47,317 nucleotides of DNA from Stygiobacter sp. (GCA_006218045.1 VBWB01000025.1:1-47317), one strand, 5' to 3'; numbered from the stretch's first letter, positions 32,248 through 42,034 are shown. Translations and numbers: made by a program. Notes: a model not told the origin generated them from the letters alone.

Positions 32248-35200
32248 ATGGGCCGTATCGTGGCCGTGTTCGTGGTGCTGGAAGCCTTGGTCGTGCTGTT
32301 CCTCAACATGGTGCGGCTGGACAAGGAGCGCCAGCATTTCGACCAATACACCGCCGTGCTGGAAACAGCCTATCGTTCCAGCCTGCAAATGTACCGGCTG
32401 GCCATGGAGCTTTCTTATTTCGATCTGATGGCCAAGCCGGAAGTGGCGGAAATGATGGAGCGCGCCGTCACCGCCGACGACCAGGAAAAGGCCATCCTGC
32501 GCGGGCGGCTGTACCGCACCCTTTACCCGTTTTATCGGGAACTGCAAAAGCGCGACCTGCGGCAATTGCATTTCCATCTGCCCGACGGCACCAGCTTTTT
32601 GCGCTTTCATCAGCCCGACCGCTTCGGCGATCCGTTGTTCGACATCCGTCCGTCGGTGCGGGTCGCCAATACGGAACTGCGCAGCGTCCAGGGGTTTGAA
32701 GCCGGACGGGTGGGGTCGGGATTCCGCTTCGTTCACCCGGTGCTGCGCGATGGTCGCCACGTGGGTAGCGTCGAAACCAGCCTGACCTTCAAGGCCATCC
32801 GCAACGCCATGGCCGAGCTGGATTCAACCCGCGAATACGCCTTCGTCGTCCGCCGCGAGGTGGTCGAGGGCATTTTGTTTGCCAGCCAGGCCAATCTGTA
32901 CAAGCCATCGGTCATCAGTCCCGATTTCCTGGTCGAGGATTCCGGCGTGCGGCTGGCCGATTCGCTGCCCGAACTCAGTTCCAGCGCCCAGGCGGTCAAT
33001 GTGGATCTGGCGGCCAAGCCGGAAATCAGCCGCCGTATGCAGCGGGGCGAGACCTTCACCGTCAAGGCCACCAGCGGCAATTCCATCTATGCGGTGTCGC
33101 TGGTGGCGGTCAACGACGTCGGCGGCAAGGCGGCGGGCTATGTGATTTCCTATGCCCCGGCGCCACTGGCCGGGCTGATCATGCGCGAGTTCATGGTTTC
33201 GCTGGTGGTGGCGACCGTGATGCTGGCGGCGGCCTGCGTCTTGTTCGGACGCCTCAAACGCAGCTCCATCGCGCTCGAACATGAACGCGCCAGCCTGAAG
33301 GCGATCACCGACACCATGGCCGACGGCTTGTTCGTCATGGACAATCACGGCTTGATCGTGCTGGCCAATCCGGCGGCCTGCGCCATGCTGGGCTATCAGG
33401 AAAAGGACATGCTGGGCCATCAGGCCCACGCGCTTTTCCATTCCCATGCCGTCAACGACCACCTGCCCATCACCGAATGCCCGGTGTTTAAGGCGGTGAG
33501 CGGCGGCAAGCCCTATACCGGCGAGGAATATTTCAGCCACAAGGATGGCCGCGTCATCGCCATGGACGTGGCCTCCATGCCGCTGGTTCGCGACGGGCAG
33601 TTGACCGGGTCGGTGAACGCCTTCCGCGACATCACCCCGCGCAAGGAAACCGAACAGGCCTTGATCGCCGCCAAGCAGGCGGCGGAACGCGCCAACATGG
33701 CCAAATCCGATTTCCTGGCGACCATGAGCCACGAAATCCGCACCCCCATGAACGGCATCATCGGCATGACTCATCGGAGCAGAACTATTACACCAACACC
33801 ATCCGGGTCTCGGCGGAATCGTTGCTGACCATCATCAATGATATCCTGGATTTCTCGAAGATGGAGGCGGGCAAGCTGGAATTCGAGGAAACCCCCTTCC
33901 TGTTGACGCCGTTGGTGGAAGGGGTAGTGGACATACTGGCGCCCAGGGCCAAGACCAAGGGGATCGGCCTGACCTTCGCCGTGCCGCGCGACGGCTCGGG
34001 CGTGTTCATCAGTGATGCCGGGCGCTTGCGTCAGGTCTTGCTCAATCTGGCCGGAAACGCGGTGAAATTCACCGAACAAGGTCATGTGTCCATTGCCGTC
34101 ACGCTGGAACCCTTGGACGAAACCCGGGTCGATGCCTGCTTCACCATCACCGATACCGGGGTCGGCATCGCCGACGAAGCCAAGGACCGCCTGTTCAACC
34201 GGTTCACCCAGGCCGATTCCTCCACCGCCCGCAAATTCGGCGGCACCGGCCTGGGGCTGGCCATTTGCCGGCGCATCGTCGAGGCTCTGGGGGGGGCGAT
34301 CGGCTTTGACAGCGCCCCTGGCCAGGGCAGCCGGTTTTGGTTCAAATTTCCATTGCGCCGGGGGGAGCCGCAAATGATTGTGGATGCACAGGGGACGCCG
34401 CTGGTCGGTCTGTCCCTCTTGGTGGTGGCCGCCGATGAGGAATTGCGGACAGCCGTCTGCGCGCCGCTGGCCGATTGGGGGGCCGCGATCCGTCAGGCCG
34501 GCGACGCCCTGTCCGGCCTGACCGCCGCCCGTGACGCCGTGCAGGACGGCGAGCCCTTCACCGTCATCCTGATCGAGGCCGGCATGAGCGGCATGAGTGG
34601 CCGTGATCTGGCCAGCATCCTGCGCGCAGACACCGCCCTGTCCGGGCTCAGGATTTTGATGTTCAGCCGCAATCCCCAGGATTTCGGCGCCGATGAACGC
34701 CGACGTCTGGCCTTGACCGCGGTGCTGGATCAGCCGGTGCGGCAAAGCCAGTTGCTGGACAGCCTGATGCCGTTGGCCCCGCGTCAGGCGCAAGCCAAAG
34801 GCGCGGGCGGCGGCGCTGATCGCCCGCTTCGCATCCTGGTGGCCGAGGACAACGCCATCAACCAGCAGGTGGCGGTGGGTTTGCTGACCAAGCTGGGCCA
34901 CCGCGCCGACGTCGCCCATGACGGGGCCGAGGCTTTGATCCAGGTTCAGCAGGGTGATTATGATCTGGTGTTGATGGACATGCAGATGCCCAACATGGAC
35001 GGCCTGACCGCCGCCCGCGCCATTCGCGCCCTGGATGGCGCCGTTTCCGCCATCACCATCATCGCCATGACCGCCAATGCCATGGACGAGGATCGTACCG
35101 CCTGCCTGGCTGCGGGTATGGATGATTACATTTCCAAGCCCATCGACCGGCAACGGTTGGCCGCCCTGCTGGCGCGCTGGCAGGGGCGGTTGGACTATGC

Positions 35201-35570
35201 CGCCAAGGGCAGCGATGCGGGCACGCCTTCGTCTCATCGCGTCGTCGTCGACGCCGAGGTTCAGGCCGATCTGGTCGATGCCCTCGGGGATGAGTATTAC
35301 CGGCAATTGCTGGTGAGTTTCGCCGCGTCGCTGTCGGTTAAACTGGACGACGTGGCCACGGCGCTTCAGGCGGGCGATGTCGCCCGGGCCGCCGCTACCG
35401 CCCATTCCATCAAGGGCAGCGCCGCCAATCTGGGGTATGTGTGGCTGGCCGATGCCGCGGGCACGGTCGAACGTTTATGCAAGGACGGCGATCTGGATGC
35501 CGCCCGTCTCGCCCACACCACCCTGGATGAGGCCAGGGCGGCAACGCAGATGCATATCAAGGCGGATTAG
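32248..35570 (+). pseudogene. Cache-PAS hybrid sensor histidine kinase, frame-broken in the DHp domain
   Basis: Two open frames together give one kinase. Part 1 (32248-33828, 526 aa): TM1 ([18 protein letters not shown]), dCache_3-like periplasmic domain ([34 protein letters not shown]), TM2 ([20 protein letters not shown]), PAS, and the H-box [20 protein letters not shown]; it then runs out of frame from about 33771 and stops. Part 2 is in frame +2 from about 33768 ([20 protein letters not shown]), and continues through HATPase_c (LNLAGNAVKFTEQG, DTGVGIADEA, GGTGLGLAIC), a weak receiver, a good receiver (VLMDMQMPNMDG) and an Hpt domain (HSIKGSAANLG). About ten residues of the usual DHp turn are missing and the frame is shifted by net loss of 3n+1 bases. 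A TTG at 33822 overlapping the TGA could allow weak restart. It may be a sequencing error, but the missing residues argue for a real deletion. Confidence 0.85.
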
Positions 35571-36217
35571 GCGTGACCGTCTTCCAAGGCGGCGAAGGCC
35601 GCCGGCGCCCCTTGCAGGAAAGTGGTGATCAGGCTGGTGATGACCTTGCTGACCTCGTCGGGGACGGGGGCGTCATAAATCCAGCGCCGCATGCCCACAT
35701 AGCCGATGGCCCCATGCAGGCCGGCGACGCATTCGATCTCGAACTCGGAAACCGGACGATCCGGATTGAGGCCGGCTTCGCGGCGGATTTCGCTGACCAG
35801 CGGCACGAACAGGGCGTCGCGGACGAAGCCGAGATAGCGGTTGGCGATATCGCGGTCCTTCAGGCTGGCGAACATGAATAGGCGGACCCGTTCATAGCTG
35901 AAATTCGCCTGGGTATAACTGATGTAAAGACTGACCAGCCGGTCCTTCAGCGGACGCGACTGGTCCATCAGCAAGGCGGTCCAGCCATTTTCCCAGCCGC
36001 CGACGAAGACTTCGGTATAGACCCGGTCGATCAGCGATTCCTTGTCGGGGAAGTACCGATACAGCAGCGGCTGGGTTACCCCCAGGCGGCCGGCCAGGGC
36101 GCGGGTCTGACCCTCGAAACCGACTTCGGCGAAAAAGCGGATGGCTTCCTCGACAATCAGTTTCTCGCGTTCGTTGCGGGGCAGGCGGCGACGGGTGGGG
36201 GTATGACATTCGTTCAC
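35567..36217 (-). CDS. TetR family transcriptional regulator
   Basis: A 216-aa regulator. The HTH is in GQTRALAGRLGVTQPLLYRYFPDKESLIDRV (about residues 35-65), with a helical ligand domain following. Its stop codon (TAA, minus) overlaps the stop codon of the kinase gene (TAG, plus) in the four bases TTAG at 35567-35570. The upstream gap carries an inverted pair TTATCTGAA/TTCAGATAA. It lies downstream of a 2-hydroxyacid dehydrogenase gene on the same strand, a possible target. The ligand is unknown. Confidence 0.9.
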   Translation of the reverse strand: MNECHTPTRRRLPRNEREKLIVEEAIRFFAEVGFEGQTRALAGRLGVTQPLLYRYFPDKESLIDRVYTEVFVGGWENGWTALLMDQSRPLKDRLVSLYISYTQANFSYERVRLFMFASLKDRDIANRYLGFVRDALFVPLVSEIRREAGLNPDRPVSEFEIECVAGLHGAIGYVGMRRWIYDAPVPDEVSKVITSLITTFLQGAPAAFAALEDGHA

Positions 36218-36239
36218 GAGCGGGTTCCGGGCACTTCAG

Positions 36240-36338
36240 TTATCTGAATTAGGATATACCTCTTCGGTTATAGGTATCACGGTTGTGACGAATTGTGCCA
36301 GTCCTGATGGGCGCAATTCCAATTAAATTTTCAGATAA
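36240..36338. promoter_or_regulatory. Inverted pair of 9-bp sites upstream of the TetR gene
   Basis: TTATCTGAA (36240-36248) and its exact reverse complement TTCAGATAA (36330-36338) flank an AT-richer 99-base stretch between the TetR gene and the 2-hydroxyacid dehydrogenase gene. ATACCT and AGGTAT form a second small inverted pair inside it. They could be regulator sites; the promoter itself is not clear. Confidence 0.4.
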
Positions 36339-36352
36339 TTGTCTACATCCGC

Positions 36353-37318
36353 TCAGATCGGCCAAGGTATTGGCTTTTCAGCAAAAAATGCGCACAAGTT
36401 GTCGATGCAATCGCGTCCCATCCGTATTCTGGTCTGCTCGGTCGAGGTGCCGATATGGGGCAGCAGATAGGCATTGGGCAAGTCCAGATAGCGATGGTCG
36501 AAAGCAGGTTCATTGTTGAACACGTCCAGGCCGGCGGCGGCCAGTTTGCCAGATCGCAGGGCAGCGATCAGGGCATCGTCGTCCACTTGGTCGCCGCGGG
36601 CGGTGTTGATGAAAATGGCGCCGTCTTCCAGCCAGGACAGGGTCTGGGCGTCGATGAACCCCTTGGTCTCCGGCGTCGTCGGCGTGTGCAGCGAAACGAA
36701 ACGACTGGTTGTGAACAGGGAGTGCAGGCTGGAATGATAGGTGGCGCCGTCTTCCAGGCCGGCTTCCAGGCGGTTGCGCTGGAAATAGTGTATCTTCATG
36801 CCGAAGGCTTTGGCCCGATGGGCGACGGCGCGACCGATACGGCCCATGCCGACCAAGCCCAGGATCTGGCCGCCCGGATCCCAACCCAGGTTTTCCCAGG
36901 CGTTCCACGCCCCCCAACGGCCCTGGCGCAATTGCGCCTGGAATTCGTGGGCGCGGCGGCAGGCGGCCAGCAGCAACAGCATGGCGGTGTCGGCGGTGGC
37001 TTCGGTCACCGCTTGCGGCGCATAGGCCAAGGCGATGCCGCGTTGGCGGGCCGCCGCCAAGTCCAGATGGTTGGTGCCGACCGAATAGGTGCAGATGATC
37101 CGAACCGAAGCGGGCAGGGCGTCGATGGTCCGGGCGTCCAGGCGGTCGGTCAGGGTGACCAGCAGGGCGTCGGCCCGATGCGCCCGGGCACGGGCGATGA
37201 TTTCGGCGCTGTCCAGCACCTGATCTTCAGGATTATCCAAGAGAGTGAAGGCCAGCCTTAACTCGGCTTCCACCAGTTGCGGCAAGCGGCGGGTCAGGAT
37301 GAGACGAGGCTTGCCCAT
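36353..37318 (-). CDS. D-isomer-specific 2-hydroxyacid dehydrogenase (glyoxylate/hydroxypyruvate reductase-like)
   Basis: A 321-aa NAD(P)-dependent enzyme. The cofactor loop is LGLVGMGRIGRAVAHRAKAFG. The catalytic residues are visible as Arg in NTARGDQVDDDAL, Glu in DVFNNEPAFD and His in LLPHIGTST. The nearest known activities are glyoxylate and hydroxypyruvate reduction. ATG at 37318. It is divergent from rpoH and precedes the TetR gene by 135 bases on the same strand. Substrate and coenzyme are inferred. Confidence 0.9.
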   Translation of the reverse strand: MGKPRLILTRRLPQLVEAELRLAFTLLDNPEDQVLDSAEIIARARAHRADALLVTLTDRLDARTIDALPASVRIICTYSVGTNHLDLAAARQRGIALAYAPQAVTEATADTAMLLLLAACRRAHEFQAQLRQGRWGAWNAWENLGWDPGGQILGLVGMGRIGRAVAHRAKAFGMKIHYFQRNRLEAGLEDGATYHSSLHSLFTTSRFVSLHTPTTPETKGFIDAQTLSWLEDGAIFINTARGDQVDDDALIAALRSGKLAAAGLDVFNNEPAFDHRYLDLPNAYLLPHIGTSTEQTRIRMGRDCIDNLCAFFAEKPIPWPI

Positions 37319-37354
37319 GGTGGATTCCCTATTTGATATCGTCGTTGTTACATA

Positions 37355-37383
37355 TTGACCGGATCGGCCAGGATGGTCATAAT
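37355..37383 (+). promoter_or_regulatory. Sigma-70-like promoter of rpoH
   Basis: TTGACC (37355-37360) and CATAAT (37378-37383) have 17 bases between. The transcript leader would be about 90 bases and contains a GC-rich stem (GGCGG near 37395, GCCGCC near 37420). Confidence 0.65.
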
Positions 37384-37481
37384 GTTTGGTGAAGGGCGGT
37401 GCTTATTGCAAGGCCGCCTTGATGTGATGGCCCGACCGTTTGCTGGTGGGCCGGACGTGTTGCTCTGAAGGGAGGACCGCC

Positions 37482-38354
37482 ATGCGTGCCACTGTGCCCG
37501 CCATTTCCGCCGACGATACCGGTTTGTCCAAGTATCTGCGCGAGATTCGCGACTTTCCGGTGCTGGAACCGGAACGGGAATACATGCTGGCCAAGCGCTG
37601 GATCGATTATGAAGACACCGCCGCCGCCCATCAACTGGTGACCAGCCATTTGCGTCTGGTGGCCAAGATCGCCATGGGATACCGCCATTACGGCCTGCCC
37701 ATGGCCGATTTGATTTCCGAGGGCAATCTGGGCCTGATGCGGGCGGTAAAGAAGTTCGAGCCGGAACGCGGCTTCCGCCTTTCCACCTATGCCATGTGGT
37801 GGATCAAGGCGTCGTTGAATGAATTCGTGCTCAATTCCTGGTCCTTGGTCAAAATCGGCACCCTGGCCGCGCAGAAGAAGTTGTTCTTCAACCTGCGCAA
37901 GGTGAAGACCAAGTTGCGGCTGCTGGACGCCACCGAACTGGCCCCCGCCGATGTCCGCGCCATCGCCAAGGAATTGAAGGTTTCCGAAACCGACGTCGTC
38001 AACATGAACCGCCGCATGGGCGGGCGCGATTCGTCGCTTAACACCCCGGTGGGGGAAAGCGGCACCGAGATCATCGAATTGCTGCCCGACGACACCGACG
38101 ATCAGGAAACCGGCCTGGCCAAGCATGAGGAATTGTCCAAGGGGCGCAAGCTGATCGCCCAGGCGCTGGGCAGCCTGAACGAGCGCGAGCGCGAAATCTT
38201 CGTCGAGCGCCGTTTGCGCGATGAGCCCTTGACCCTGGAGGAACTGGGGGCGCGTTTCGGTGTCAGCCGTGAACGCATCCGCCAGATCGAGGTCAAGGCG
38301 TTCGATAAGGTCCGCGCCCTGGTATCCGCCGGTTTCCTGCCGGCGACGGCGTAA
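37482..38354 (+). CDS. rpoH: RNA polymerase sigma-32 factor (heat shock)
   Basis: A 290-aa sigma factor. Region 2 shows HLRLVAKIAMGYRHYGLPMADLI, EGNLGLMRAVKKFEP and RLSTYAMWWIKASLNEFVL. The RpoH box is present as QKKLFFNLRKVK. Region 4 has LNEREREIFVERR and LGARFGVSRERIRQIEVKAFDKV. The ATG at 37482 has GGGAGGA 6 bases upstream. It directs heat-shock genes and in relatives is controlled by DnaK and FtsH through the region 2-3 turn. Alphaproteobacteria often have more than one rpoH; this may be one of several. Confidence 0.95.
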   Translation: MRATVPAISADDTGLSKYLREIRDFPVLEPEREYMLAKRWIDYEDTAAAHQLVTSHLRLVAKIAMGYRHYGLPMADLISEGNLGLMRAVKKFEPERGFRLSTYAMWWIKASLNEFVLNSWSLVKIGTLAAQKKLFFNLRKVKTKLRLLDATELAPADVRAIAKELKVSETDVVNMNRRMGGRDSSLNTPVGESGTEIIELLPDDTDDQETGLAKHEELSKGRKLIAQALGSLNEREREIFVERRLRDEPLTLEELGARFGVSRERIRQIEVKAFDKVRALVSAGFLPATA

Positions 38355-38373
38355 GTCACAGCCTGAACATGAT

Positions 38374-38411
38374 AAAAAACCCCGCCGCAGGGCATCCTGC
38401 GGCGGGGTTTT
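38374..38411. terminator. Bidirectional terminator between rpoH and trpE
   Basis: A 12-bp perfect stem CCCCGCCGCAGG (38380-38391) / CCTGCGGCGGGG (38396-38407) with GCAT loop; A-run at 38374-38379 and T-run at 38408-38411, so it can serve both converging genes. Confidence 0.92.
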
Positions 38412-38435
38412 GATTTTCGGCTTTTCCCCGAGAGA

Positions 38436-39956
38436 CTATTGGCGCGTCAGCGTGTATTCCAACGCCTCTTCCGCCGCCCGGACCAGGGCGCGGGCCTTGT
38501 TCATGCATTCCTCGTGTTCCTTTTCCGGAACCGAATCGGCGACGATGCCGGCGCCGGCCTGCACATACATGGTGCCGTCCTTGACCAAGGTGGTTCTGAG
38601 GGCGATGCAGGTATCCATATTGCCGTTGCCGGAAATATAGCCCATGCAGCCGGCATAGAACGACCGGCGTTCCGGTTCGAGCTCGTCGATGATTTCCATG
38701 GCGCGGATCTTGGGCGCGCCCGAGGTGGTGCCGGCGGGAAAGCCGGCCATCAGCGCGTCCATGGCATCGCAATCGTCGCGGATGTCGCCTTCCACATTGG
38801 AGACGATGTGCATGACGTGGGAATAATATTCCACGAACATCTTCTTGGTCACCTTGACCGAGCCGATCTTGGCCACTCGGCCCACATCGTTGCGCCCCAG
38901 ATCCAGCAGCATCAGATGTTCGGCCAGTTCCTTGGGATCGGCCAGCAGGTCGGCGGCCAAGGCATCGTCCTCGGCCTGGTCGGCGCCGCGTTTGCGGGTG
39001 CCGGCGATGGGGCGGATGGTCACCTTGCCGTCGCGCAGGCGGACCAGGATTTCCGGGCTCGATGCCACCAGCTGAAAGCCATCCAGGTTCATGTAGACCA
39101 GGAAGGGGCTGGGATTGAGGCGGCGCAGCGCCCGGTACAGGGAAAACGGCGGCAATTTGAACGGTACCGCCAGACGCTGGCTCAGGACCACCTGGAAGAT
39201 ATCGCCGGCGGCGATGTATTCCTTGGCCTTCAGCACCTTGGCGCAAAATTCCGCTGGCGTCATCGACGGCACCGGATTGGGGGCATGGCTGGCGCGGTCG
39301 CTGGCGGAAATCACGTGGGGCAGCGGGCTTTCCAGCGCCTCGACGACGAAACCCAGGCGTTCCTGCGCCAGTTCAAAGGCGGCGCGGGCATCGACGCCGG
39401 GGCGCGGCCAGACCGGCACCACGGCGGTCAAGGTGCCGTTGACGTTGTCGAACACCGCCATCACCGTCGGCCGCATATAGATGCCGTCGGGAATGCCGAT
39501 GGTGTCCGGGTTGTTGTCGGGCAGCTTTTCCACCAGCCGGATGGTGTCATAGGTCATGTAGCCGACCAGACCGGCGGCCATGGGCGGCAGGTTGGCGGGA
39601 ATGTCGACGCGGCTTTCGGCGATCAGGGCCCGCAAGGATTCCAAGGTGCCGCGGGCCTCGGCCACCGGGCAGGGCTCGAACGCATCCGCATCGGTGCGGG
39701 CGTTGCGGTTGACCCAGGCCATGTCGCCCACGCATTTCCACAACAGATCGGGCTTCATGCCCAGCACCGAATAGCGGCCGCGCACGGCGCCGCCTTCCAC
39801 CGATTCCAGCAGGAACGAATGGGGCTGGCCGCCGGCCAGCTTCATGAAGGCGGAAACCGGCGTTTCCAGATCGGCCACCATGGTCCGCCACACCAATTGC
39901 GGCTTGCCCGCGTCATAGGTGTGGCGGAAGGCGGCGTATTCGGGATTGGCGGTCAT
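38436..39956 (-). CDS. trpE: Anthranilate synthase component I
   Basis: A 506-aa chorismate-binding enzyme that makes anthranilate with TrpG glutaminase. The N-terminal half has the Trp-feedback region (LLESVEGGAVRGRYS). The catalytic half shows DIFQVVLSQR, NPSPFLVYMN, SPEILVRL, RPIAGTRKRG, DLGRNDVGRV, FPAGTTSGAPKIRAME and the C-terminal VQAGAGIVADSVPEKEHEEC. No trpG, D or C gene is next to it here. Its start is 2 bases after the ppiD stop, so both are in one unit; no trp leader is seen. Confidence 0.95.
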   Translation of the reverse strand: MTANPEYAAFRHTYDAGKPQLVWRTMVADLETPVSAFMKLAGGQPHSFLLESVEGGAVRGRYSVLGMKPDLLWKCVGDMAWVNRNARTDADAFEPCPVAEARGTLESLRALIAESRVDIPANLPPMAAGLVGYMTYDTIRLVEKLPDNNPDTIGIPDGIYMRPTVMAVFDNVNGTLTAVVPVWPRPGVDARAAFELAQERLGFVVEALESPLPHVISASDRASHAPNPVPSMTPAEFCAKVLKAKEYIAAGDIFQVVLSQRLAVPFKLPPFSLYRALRRLNPSPFLVYMNLDGFQLVASSPEILVRLRDGKVTIRPIAGTRKRGADQAEDDALAADLLADPKELAEHLMLLDLGRNDVGRVAKIGSVKVTKKMFVEYYSHVMHIVSNVEGDIRDDCDAMDALMAGFPAGTTSGAPKIRAMEIIDELEPERRSFYAGCMGYISGNGNMDTCIALRTTLVKDGTMYVQAGAGIVADSVPEKEHEECMNKARALVRAAEEALEYTLTRQ

Positions 39957-39958
39957 GG

Positions 39959-41833
39959 TTACTCTTCGCGGGAAAGCTGGCTGCGGTCCACCTTGACGCC
40001 CATCTCGACGTTCAGGGCGGCGATGTACTGGTCGATCAGGTCGACGGAAACGGCGCTGTTGGTGCGCTTGCGGATCTGCTCGGCGGCTTTGGCATCGGCC
40101 TTGGCGTCGAAGGCCACCACCTTGTCCAGTTGCGCCACCATCCAGCCGTCGCGGGTGGGCGCGGCCTCGACCCGACCGGGCTTGCCGTCGAACATGGCGG
40201 CGACGATGGCCGGCGGCAGCTTGGCGATTTCACCGCCTTCACGGGTGAAGGGCGCCGAAACTTCGGCCTTCAGCGCCAGCGACTGGGCCGCCTTGGCCAA
40301 AGGTTCGCCGGCCTTGACCCGCTCGGCGATCTTGTCGGCCAGGGATTTGGCGGCGGCTTGGCGCTGTTCCGCCTGCCAGGCGGCGACCGCCTCGGCCCGG
40401 ACTTCCGACAGCACCTTGGGCTGGGGCGGGGTGATGGAATCGACGCGCAGCAGGAACAAGCCGTCGCCATCCAGTTCGGTGAGCTGGCTTTCGGTGCCCT
40501 GTTCGGTATGGAAGGCCACATCCAGGAAGGATTCGCCGCCCGGCAACTCGGCGGCGGGCTTGCCGCTGGGGGCGCGGCCCTTGGCATCCATGGCGGCGAT
40601 GCGCACCAGCGGCAACTGGAAGCGGGTGGCGGTTTCTTCCAAGGTGGCGCCGCCACCCAAGGAATCCTCCACCTGATTGGTCAATTCCGTCATGCGATCC
40701 ATGGATTTCTCGCGCAGCACGTCCGCCGTCAGCATCTCCCGGACCTCGGCCAGCGACCGGGTCTTGGCCGCGGTGATGGCGGTGACCCTGGCCACGTGCC
40801 AGCCCAGGGCCGACTTCACCGGCTGGGTCAGGACGCCCTGATCGGCGTCGAACACCGGTCCGGCCAGTTCGTCCGGCAGGTCGCCCTTTTCCACCAGCCC
40901 CAGGTCGATGACGTTGACGCCCAAATCCTTGGCGATGACCTTGAGGTCCTTGCCGGCCTTGATCAGTTCAGCCGCCTTGTCGGCGCTGGCATCGTCGGCC
41001 AGGACGATCTGGCTGATCGTGCGGCGTTCAGGGCTGTGGAACTCGTCTTCACGCGCCTTATACGCTTCGGCGATCATCTCGTCGGTGACGGTCAAGCCGC
41101 GCCCTGCCTCGGCGGCGCGCAGCAGCAAGGCGGTGATGGCGCGGAATTCCGGCGCCATGAAGCTGTTGGCATTGGCCTTGTAATACTGTTCCAGCGTGGC
41201 GGCATCGGGGGCGGCGGGTTGCGGCATGGACGCGGCCTTGATGGAAACGGTCTCGGCTTGGCGGGTTTCGCGCTTCCAGCGGATCAGCGGTTCGGTCAGG
41301 GCCTGCGGGGCGGTGAGGCCGCCGCTCAAGGATTCGGCCAATTGGGCGCGCAGGATGTTGTCTTTTTCCTGGCGCATGAATTCCTGCTCGCTCCAGCCGG
41401 CGCGCGACAGCGCCTGGCGCAGCAAATCGCGGTCGAACTGGCCCAACTGGTTGCGGAAGCTGGGCTCCACCGCCACCTTGGCGATGACCTCGTCGTCCGA
41501 GGTGGCCAAATTGAGGTCGCGCGCGGCTTCGTCCACCAGAGTGCGGGTGACGATGTTATCGATGGTGCGGTCCATCAGTCCCAGCTTGCGGGCATCGGCC
41601 ATGCTCAGCTTGCCGCCGAATTGCGGCTGCAACTGGTCCATGTCGCGTTTGAATTCCACCATCACCTCGGCGGCGGCGAAATCACGGTCGCCGACGCTGA
41701 TGGCCGGGCCGCGGCCGAACAGGCCGTTACGCGCCACATCCTCGACGCCCCAGGCTAGGAAGCTTAGGACAAGCAGGCCGAACAGGACTTTGATGACCCA
41801 GGACTTCGAGGCGTTACGAAAAGAATCGAGCAT
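39959..41833 (-). CDS. ppiD: Periplasmic folding factor PpiD/SurA-N type peptidyl-prolyl isomerase
   Basis: A 624-aa inner-membrane anchored chaperone. TM near the N-terminus: WVIKVLFGLLVLSFLAWGVED, then a SurA_N_3-like helical domain (about residues 40-200), a parvulin-like segment (FHSPERRTISQIVLADDASADKAAEL, DLPDELAGPVFDADQG, VKSALGWHVARVTAI) and a long C-terminal part. The ATG at 41833 begins MLDSFRNASKSW, the usual PpiD start. It acts on exported proteins at the Sec exit; isomerase activity in this family may be weak. The trpE gene follows directly. Confidence 0.9.
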   Translation of the reverse strand: MLDSFRNASKSWVIKVLFGLLVLSFLAWGVEDVARNGLFGRGPAISVGDRDFAAAEVMVEFKRDMDQLQPQFGGKLSMADARKLGLMDRTIDNIVTRTLVDEAARDLNLATSDDEVIAKVAVEPSFRNQLGQFDRDLLRQALSRAGWSEQEFMRQEKDNILRAQLAESLSGGLTAPQALTEPLIRWKRETRQAETVSIKAASMPQPAAPDAATLEQYYKANANSFMAPEFRAITALLLRAAEAGRGLTVTDEMIAEAYKAREDEFHSPERRTISQIVLADDASADKAAELIKAGKDLKVIAKDLGVNVIDLGLVEKGDLPDELAGPVFDADQGVLTQPVKSALGWHVARVTAITAAKTRSLAEVREMLTADVLREKSMDRMTELTNQVEDSLGGGATLEETATRFQLPLVRIAAMDAKGRAPSGKPAAELPGGESFLDVAFHTEQGTESQLTELDGDGLFLLRVDSITPPQPKVLSEVRAEAVAAWQAEQRQAAAKSLADKIAERVKAGEPLAKAAQSLALKAEVSAPFTREGGEIAKLPPAIVAAMFDGKPGRVEAAPTRDGWMVAQLDKVVAFDAKADAKAAEQIRKRTNSAVSVDLIDQYIAALNVEMGVKVDRSQLSREE

Positions 41834-41965
41834 GGTTCCCGGCGAAAGCAAGAGACAGCCGGGGCACGGATCGGCCCCAGGCAAAGTGACCGGCATCATA
41901 AGAGGGGGGGGCTGGCCCCGCAACAGCGGAATCCGCTTGTGTTGCCGACAGGGCGTTGCCTTTGT

Positions 41966-41995
41966 TTGGACGAAAGCCCCGGTTGGTGCTATACG
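41966..41995 (+). promoter_or_regulatory. Candidate promoter of tpiA
   Basis: TTGGAC (41966-41971) and TATACG (41990-41995) have 18 bases between; the leader would be about 33 bases to the ATG at 42035. Confidence 0.5.
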
Positions 41996-42034
41996 CGCCT
42001 TAATCGCCCAAAATCCATGTGGGAGTTAATGATA

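Noticed and set aside
33771-35405. Minus-strand open frame of about 540 codons opposite the kinase
   Set aside because: It is the mirror of HATPase, receiver and Hpt coding sequence and has Gly/Gln/His-rich shadow composition.
33822-35570. Second half of the kinase as an independent gene starting at TTG
   Set aside because: It would begin in the middle of the second DHp helix with only a weak ribosome binding site; a broken kinase explains it better, although restart is not excluded.
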